Source of the DNA: Gorillibacterium sp.
Lineage (GTDB): Bacteria > Bacillota > Bacilli > Paenibacillales > NBRC-103111
Assembly (NCBI GenBank): GCA_014380705.1
Contig: JACMJI010000110.1
Location: forward strand, 1-11,062
DNA: 11,062 nt
Direction of reading: 5' to 3'
Positions 7,023 through 11,062 of the stretch are shown here, in pieces. A program made the position numbers and the translations under genes. The notes beneath the pieces were generated by a model. That model ran no database searches and had not been told where the DNA came from. It was given only the letters and a program-made list of their open reading frames with translations. Every line of letters begins with the position of its first letter. The stretch's first letter is position 1.

Positions 7023-7448
7023 TTACCGATTGGACTTTTTGAGAATCTGATTAGTGACCTCGGAGAATAGCAGCCCGATCGCAATGGCTCCAGAAAGCAT
7101 GAAAGCTTTGGCGGCGAATTGAGCCATCAAGCTGTAGTCTCCCTCAGCAAGCGAACGCATGGCATCGTAGGCGAGTGCCCCAGGTACAAGGGGAATAATA
7201 CCGGATACACTAAATACGATAATCGGCATTTTGAACAGTTTGGCACACAATTGACTTGTTAACGTAACGACAAAGGCCGCAGCCAACGTAGCCACGACTG
7301 TGTCGTAGTGTGCTTCCACCATGATGAAATAGAGCGCCCAGCCGATCATGCCCACAAGCCCACACTGTAACAGTGTTCTTAGCGGGACATGAAAAAGTAT
7401 TCCGAAGGCAGCCGAGGCGATAAAGCTTGTAGCCAGTTGCAGGAGCAT
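7023..7448 (-). CDS. Threonine/serine exporter-family small subunit (YjjB-like, ThrE_2/DUF3815)
   Basis: This 141-residue protein has about four or five hydrophobic segments and is almost all membrane. It carries the motif SGIIPLVPGALAYDAMRSL at about 81-99, the conserved PLVPG region of the ThrE C-terminal half. In Corynebacterium ThrE the two halves form one exporter chain; in most bacteria they are separate, as here. The upstream gene encodes the other half, with a 17-nt gap, so the two products surely work together. GGGAGG about 10 nt before the ATG supports the start. The family is linked to threonine/serine export, and the E. coli pair YjjPB to succinate export; the substrate here cannot be told from sequence. 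Confidence 0.9.
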   Translation of the reverse strand: MLLQLATSFIASAAFGILFHVPLRTLLQCGLVGMIGWALYFIMVEAHYDTVVATLAAAFVVTLTSQLCAKLFKMPIIVFSVSGIIPLVPGALAYDAMRSLAEGDYSLMAQFAAKAFMLSGAIAIGLLFSEVTNQILKKSNR

Positions 7449-7465
7449 CCTTGAGCTTCCTCCCG

Positions 7466-8233
7466 TTATTGAAATGAGAATACCATGGCAATACCTGTCC
7501 CAATCGCGGAGGCCGTAAGAAAGGCTTCTGCTCCTTTGGATAAACCAGAGACAAGATGCCCTGCCATTAAATCACGAACTGCATTGGTAATAAGCAACCC
7601 CGGCACGAGCGGCATCACCGATCCGATAATAATCTTGTCCACTTCCTGGCCGAGTCCTACTTGGACAAACAGAAAAGCAATCAGCCCTATGAAGAATGAG
7701 GCTAATAGCTCAGCGAAGAATTTAATGGGCACGAACCGATGGACATAGATCGAGCAGGCAAACCCCGCACCACCTGCTATAAAGGCAGGAAGGAAATCCG
7801 GCCAGTCTCCCTTAAACATGATCAGGAAGCAGGCACTGGCAAGCGCCGCTGCCGCAATCTGCAGCGGGATGCCATATTCCATAGTAGAACACTCAACCTC
7901 ACGCAAGCGATGCCCCGCTTCCTCATAGGACAATTCGCCAGCGCTGATTCTACGGGATATCGCATTGACGGCAACCACCTTGTGCAGGTTGGTTGACCGC
8001 TCCAGAATGCGAGCGAATTTAGCCGGGTCTGCCCCATCAATCGAGAAGATGATTCCGGTTGGTGTTACATAGCTATGAGCATCCTTCTTCCCGAAGGCGG
8101 CAGCAATTCTCGTCATCGTATCCTCTACTCGGTAGGTCTCAGCCCCATTTTGCAGCATGATCTTACCGGCGAGTAAGCATACGTCAATAATCTGAAAGGC
8201 GGGATCAGACGGATTGTTGGCTTCTTGATTCAT
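7466..8233 (-). CDS. Threonine/serine exporter-family large subunit (YjjP-like, ThrE_1/DUF1212)
   Basis: This protein of about 255 residues has a soluble N-terminal region of about 115 residues followed by roughly five membrane segments. The N-terminal part carries the family motif NGAETYRVEDTMTRI near residues 29-43 and YVTPTGIIFS about 20 residues later. The C-terminal part has IIGSVMPLVPGLLITNAVRD, the counterpart of the PLVPG motif in the partner. It is the first gene of a two-gene unit with the YjjB-like gene 17 nt downstream. The start is uncertain. I chose the ATG at 8233, with a weak GGTGG upstream, but two GTG codons in the same frame at 8248 and 8245 would add five or four residues, and none has a strong ribosome binding site. 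The role is export of a small amino acid or organic acid, inferred from family. Confidence 0.88.
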   Translation of the reverse strand: MNQEANNPSDPAFQIIDVCLLAGKIMLQNGAETYRVEDTMTRIAAAFGKKDAHSYVTPTGIIFSIDGADPAKFARILERSTNLHKVVAVNAISRRISAGELSYEEAGHRLREVECSTMEYGIPLQIAAAALASACFLIMFKGDWPDFLPAFIAGGAGFACSIYVHRFVPIKFFAELLASFFIGLIAFLFVQVGLGQEVDKIIIGSVMPLVPGLLITNAVRDLMAGHLVSGLSKGAEAFLTASAIGTGIAMVFSFQ

Positions 8234-8315
8234 TCTTGTCGGCACCACCGATAATCTGTATTTTACCTTTGAGTATACCTTATTCGCGCTAAAAAAGGAG
8301 ATGGAATTTGGTTAC

Positions 8316-8364
8316 AAAAAACCGCCGCAGGAGAATACGATATACGTACCCCATGCAGCGGCGG
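8316..8364 (-). terminator. Rho-independent terminator after the aldo/keto reductase gene
   Basis: On the minus strand, CCGCCGC (8358-8364) pairs perfectly with GCGGCGG (8322-8328). The loop is about 29 nt and itself holds a TACG/CGTA stem. A run of six T follows at 8316-8321. It lies 45 nt after the reductase stop codon and fits well as the end of that transcript. The rest of the gap down to the YjjP-like gene holds a possible TATACT -10 element near 8272-8277 but no convincing -35. Confidence 0.85.
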
Positions 8365-8409
8365 AAATGCGCTATTATTATTCAAAGCCAATCTCTTGAA
8401 CAGACACTC

Positions 8410-9414
8410 TTAAACGTCGGTCCCTTGCAGAATCGCTTCGATCTGCTGAATTTCTTCAGCGGAGAATTCAGCGTTATCGAGTGCCGAGACAGCATCCTCA
8501 ATTTGACTGACTTTGCTAGCTCCGATTAATGCAGAGGTCACCCGGCCGCCACGCAGAAGCCAGACAAGTGCCATCTGGGATAGCTTTTGTCCACGCTGCT
8601 CAGCAAATTCGTTAAGCTTGGTTGCTTTGGCTAGAACGGATTCGGTAAGGGATTCCGGACGAAGGAACACACTTCCTCCTGCCGCACGCGAATCTGCGGG
8701 AATACTCTTCAGATAGCGATCCGTCAGAATACCTTGCTCAAGTGGTGAGAACGCAATGCTGCCTACCTTTTCCCGATCCAGCACATCAAGCCAGCCTGCC
8801 GTTTCCGCACGACGGTCAAACATCGAATAGCGGAACTGATGAATGACGCAAGGTGTACCCAGATTTTTAAGAATGGCAAGTGCTTGCTCGGTCTGCGCAG
8901 CTGAGTAGTTCGATATCCCAATATACAAGGCTTTCCCTTGACGAACTAATAAATCAAGCGCCCCCATTGTTTCCTCAAGCGGGGTTTCAGGGTCTGGACG
9001 GTGATGATAGAAAATATCCACATAATCAAGCTTCATCCGTTTTAAACTTTGATCAAGGCTAGAAACAATATACTTCTTAGATCCCCATTCTCCGTAAGGA
9101 CCTGGCCACATGTAATACCCGGCCTTTGTGGAGATTACCATCTCGTCACGATAAGGTCTAAGATCATGCTCCATCATTCTGCCAAAGTTCTCTTCTGCCG
9201 AGCCTGGTGGCGGTCCATAGTTGTTCGCTAGGTCAAAATGAGTGATGCCTAAATCAAAAGCACGTTTAACAAGCGCTCGTCCATTCTCATAGGCGTCTAC
9301 CCCACCAAAGTTATGCCATAAGCCTAAGGAAATAGCTGGGAGTTTAAGGCCGCTTGCACCGCTCCGGTAATACTTCATCGATTCGTATCTGCTTTCACTA
9401 GCTGAGTAGGTCAC
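8410..9414 (-). CDS. yghZ: YghZ-like aldo/keto reductase (AKR14 type, L-glyceraldehyde-3-phosphate / methylglyoxal reductase)
   Basis: The 334-residue protein closely follows E. coli YghZ as I remember it: SGLKLPAISLGLWHNFG near the N-terminus, FDLANNYGPPPGSAEENFGR, ISTKAGYYMWPGPYG, SLDQSLKRMKLDYVDIFY and, near the end, VTSALIGASKVSQIEDAV. The catalytic tetrad is visible as D61, Y66, K97 and H138. These enzymes use NADPH to reduce L-glyceraldehyde 3-phosphate and aldehydes such as methylglyoxal in the cytoplasm. The GTG start at 9414 is chosen because AAAGGAGG lies 7 nt upstream and the distance from the start to the SGL motif equals that of YghZ. A GTG at 9447 in the same frame would put the ribosome binding site inside the gene. 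It has its own promoter and terminator, so it is probably monocistronic. Base and codon use look like the neighbours. Confidence 0.93.
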   Translation of the reverse strand: MTYSASESRYESMKYYRSGASGLKLPAISLGLWHNFGGVDAYENGRALVKRAFDLGITHFDLANNYGPPPGSAEENFGRMMEHDLRPYRDEMVISTKAGYYMWPGPYGEWGSKKYIVSSLDQSLKRMKLDYVDIFYHHRPDPETPLEETMGALDLLVRQGKALYIGISNYSAAQTEQALAILKNLGTPCVIHQFRYSMFDRRAETAGWLDVLDREKVGSIAFSPLEQGILTDRYLKSIPADSRAAGGSVFLRPESLTESVLAKATKLNEFAEQRGQKLSQMALVWLLRGGRVTSALIGASKVSQIEDAVSALDNAEFSAEEIQQIEAILQGTDV

Positions 9415-9451
9415 AGGATTTCCTCCTTTTATGCGTTCCGACTGCACCCAT

Positions 9452-9460
9452 ATTATAGCA
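9452..9460 (-). promoter_or_regulatory. Extended -10 promoter of the aldo/keto reductase gene
   Basis: The minus strand reads TGCTATAAT, a consensus -10 hexamer (9452-9457) with the TGn extension. The -35 position, 17 bp upstream, is only TTTCTT, consistent with an extended -10 promoter that needs little -35 contact. It lies about 37 nt before the GTG start codon. Confidence 0.65.
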
Positions 9461-9465
9461 CCCGC

Positions 9466-9484
9466 AAACTTTCGAAGAAAGTTT
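9466..9484. repeat. Perfect inverted repeat AAACTTTC-3 nt-GAAAGTTT over the -35 region, candidate operator
   Basis: Two perfect 8-bp arms (9466-9473 and 9477-9484) flank three bases. The element covers the -35 position of the reductase promoter. That place, and the lack of a T tract after it, favour a regulator binding site over a terminator. I do not recognise the motif as a known operator, and no regulator gene lies next to it. Confidence 0.55.
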
Positions 9485-9545
9485 ATGCCCCGTCCCTTGT
9501 GAATCCTCTCACCCTTCGTTTTGTAGTTTCTACTATCGGCAAGTT

Positions 9546-10451
9546 TTAGCTTGCACTACCAAGTTGGCTTACTTGCGTGTCTACTTTCTTAACGGCACTT
9601 TTCTTCGATGACAGGTACACCCCAAGCAGAATGATAAAAAGTCCAACAACGGTATACAAATGCACCTCTTCCTTGAGGAACAGAACGCCCCATACAATCC
9701 CAAAGATCGGCACTAGCAAGGTCACACTAATTGCTTTCACTGCTCCAATATTCGTAATTAGACGGAAAAAGATTAGGTACGCAACGGAAGTACACATGAT
9801 AGACAAACCTAAAATCGAATAGACGGCTTCTACTGGAGGCATTTGTTTTGGAAAATAGAGGAGTGCGAGCGGCAGCAGCAGAAGACCTGCCCCAAACTGT
9901 TGTCCTATTGCCATATCGAGCGGTTTGATTCCTTTGAAGGCTCTCGTTGTATAAATCCCGCCAAAGCCATAAGAGATGGCAGCTAAGAGCGAGAAAAGCA
10001 CAGAAAAGAAACCCGTTTTCCCAAGCGGCATCGGTGTCCAACCTACGAGCACAACCACGCCTATAAGTCCGATCAATAAGCCTGCCATTTTAAAACGCGT
10101 TAGTGCCTCCCTCGTCCAGCCCCAGGCAATAAGAGCGGTGAACATCGGTGTGGTCGCGTTAAGAATGGCCGCAAGCGAGGCATTGATGCTTAGCTCTGCC
10201 ATGCAGATCAAGGAAAAAGGAATTGCTGCATTTAAAGCGCCTAACAGCAAGAATTGTTTCCACTTTCCGAGAATACTGAGCCGGTGCTTGCTGAAGAAGG
10301 CATAAGCCAGCAAGATAAGCCCTGCAATGGAAACTCGAAGCTCTGTTGTAAAGACGGGACCGAGAGCAGGCGCTGCTATTTTCATAAATAAAAAGGATGA
10401 TCCCCAAATTGCTGCCAGGGTGAATAACGCTGTCAAATCTTTACCGTTCAC
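9546..10451 (-). CDS. EamA-family (DMT superfamily) transporter
   Basis: This 301-residue protein is almost entirely hydrophobic, with about ten membrane segments in two repeats of five, the usual EamA layout. The first repeat opens with AAIWGSSFLFMKIA at about 13-26, a typical EamA start. The second opens near residues 145-165 (FSLLAAISYGFGGIYTTRAF) and ends in LLVPIFGIVWGVLFLKEEV and a lysine-rich tail. Such proteins export metabolites or amino acids; the substrate cannot be told. The start codon is GTG, with GGAG only 4 nt upstream and GAGAGG further back. A 7-codon frame (10441-10461) overlaps this start. The gene follows the dehydrogenase gene by 63 nt with no clear terminator between them, so the two may be co-transcribed. 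Confidence 0.9.
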   Translation of the reverse strand: MNGKDLTALFTLAAIWGSSFLFMKIAAPALGPVFTTELRVSIAGLILLAYAFFSKHRLSILGKWKQFLLLGALNAAIPFSLICMAELSINASLAAILNATTPMFTALIAWGWTREALTRFKMAGLLIGLIGVVVLVGWTPMPLGKTGFFSVLFSLLAAISYGFGGIYTTRAFKGIKPLDMAIGQQFGAGLLLLPLALLYFPKQMPPVEAVYSILGLSIMCTSVAYLIFFRLITNIGAVKAISVTLLVPIFGIVWGVLFLKEEVHLYTVVGLFIILLGVYLSSKKSAVKKVDTQVSQLGSAS

Positions 10452-10514
10452 TTAGCTCCATCCTCTCCGACTCAAACGTACTATGTATCCTGATTGGCAT
10501 TTATTTTACCAAAC

Positions 10515-11062
10515 TCAATGAGGCATCAGAACTTTATAAAGCGCCTGTGTGCCTTTTTCCTCCAAGCCCATATCGGCTAGCTGCTTGTATAGGGAATGAG
10601 CAAGTGCCAAGCCGGGTGTGTGTAGTCCAACTTCCTTGGCTACTTCGAGCGCGATGCCCATGTCTTTAATAAAATGCTTCACATAAAAACCAGGCTCGTC
10701 ATTACCGACAAGGATGCGGGGCGCCAAATTGCTCAGTGACCAGCTTCCGGCGGCGCCTGAGGAAATGCTCTTCAGTACCGTCTCAGGATCAAGTCCTGTA
10801 GTCGACGCATAAGCGAGCGCTTCACACACACCGATCATGTTGGAGGCAATCGCGATTTGGTTGCACATTTTGGTATGCTGTCCAGCACCAGCCTTGCCTT
10901 GGTAAACGATGTTCGTGCCCATCTGCTCAAGCAGGGGAAGCACCGACGCAAAAGCCAACTCATCCCCACCCACCATAATCGATAGCTTGGCTTCTCTAGC
11001 CCCTACATCACCACCAGATACTGGCGCATCAAGCGCATACTGCCCCTTAGTGATGGCTGCCG
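10515..11062 (-). CDS. 3-hydroxyisobutyrate dehydrogenase / tartronate semialdehyde reductase family enzyme, partial (N-terminus cut by window edge)
   Basis: The frame is open from the right edge (first full codon at 11060) for 182 codons to a TGA. I read [19 protein letters not shown] before the first in-frame ATG, so the gene certainly extends past the window. DAPVSGG is the conserved substrate-binding motif of the beta-hydroxyacid dehydrogenases. IMVGGDE and [14 protein letters not shown] follow, the latter carrying the catalytic lysine and a conserved asparagine. The C-terminal all-helical domain is complete. The missing part is the N-terminal Rossmann domain with its NAD(P) site. Substrate choice between 3-hydroxyisobutyrate, tartronate semialdehyde and related acids cannot be made from this half. 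It lies upstream of the EamA transporter. Confidence 0.92.
   Translation of the reverse strand, partial: AAITKGQYALDAPVSGGDVGAREAKLSIMVGGDELAFASVLPLLEQMGTNIVYQGKAGAGQHTKMCNQIAIASNMIGVCEALAYASTTGLDPETVLKSISSGAAGSWSLSNLAPRILVGNDEPGFYVKHFIKDMGIALEVAKEVGLHTPGLALAHSLYKQLADMGLEEKGTQALYKVLMPH

Noticed and set aside
9415..9447. GTG start extending the aldo/keto reductase by 11 residues
   Set aside because: The AAAGGAGG ribosome binding site would lie within the coding region, and the YghZ N-terminus aligns with the GTG at 9414.
9485..9545. Terminator after the EamA gene
   Set aside because: There are only short stems (GCAAG/CTTGC at the stop codon, GTAG/CTAC after it), and no run of T follows.
10441..10461. 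Seven-codon frame overlapping the EamA transporter start, possible leader peptide
   Set aside because: The sequence MELSER has no regulatory character, and its own ribosome binding site would be too close to the ATG; most likely chance.
10452..10514. Promoter or terminator between the dehydrogenase and EamA genes
   Set aside because: Only a poor TTGGTA / GATACA pair and a 4-bp TTGG/CCAA repeat without a T tract are visible.
1..11062. tRNA, rRNA, CRISPR array, insertion sequence or phage genes
   Set aside because: I saw no tRNA-like cloverleaf, no regularly spaced repeat, no transposase motif and no terminal inverted repeats. The minus-strand genes account for nearly all of the window.

Overview
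The window looks like a chromosomal segment of a Gram-positive, low-to-middle GC Bacillota organism, most likely Paenibacillus or a close relative. The reasons are strong AGGAGG-type ribosome binding sites, a lipoprotein-type sugar-binding protein, a CUT1 transporter without its own ATPase, sigma-A-like promoters and a cre-like box. The genus is an inference from gene style, not from a marker gene. All ten genes I can support lie on the minus strand, so transcription runs from high to low coordinates. The two end genes are cut by the window edges.

The left half (1-6955) is a compact locus for using alpha-1,6-linked mannan. In transcription order it holds: a GntR/LacI-type regulator with its own promoter and terminator; a promoter with a cre-like palindrome at the expected transcription start; a lipoprotein solute-binding protein; two tandem hairpins; a GH125 exo-alpha-1,6-mannosidase; two CUT1 permeases; and a membrane-anchored or secreted GH76 endo-alpha-1,6-mannanase that runs off the left edge. 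The inferred pathway is: GH76 cuts the mannan backbone outside the membrane, the ABC transporter imports the oligosaccharides (with a shared MsmX-type ATPase encoded elsewhere), and cytoplasmic GH125 trims them to mannose. The regulator presumably senses a mannose-containing ligand, and CcpA presumably adds glucose repression.

The right half (7023-11062) is more ordinary. It has a two-gene threonine/serine exporter-type (YjjP/YjjB) module, a YghZ-like aldo/keto reductase with an extended -10 promoter and a perfect inverted repeat upstream, an EamA (DMT) transporter, and the C-terminal part of a 3-hydroxyisobutyrate dehydrogenase-family enzyme. These genes show no clear tie to the mannan locus.

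Every predicted family is already known. The more interesting points are the locus architecture and several unexplained regulatory repeats. I saw no RNA genes, mobile elements, CRISPR arrays or pseudogenes.
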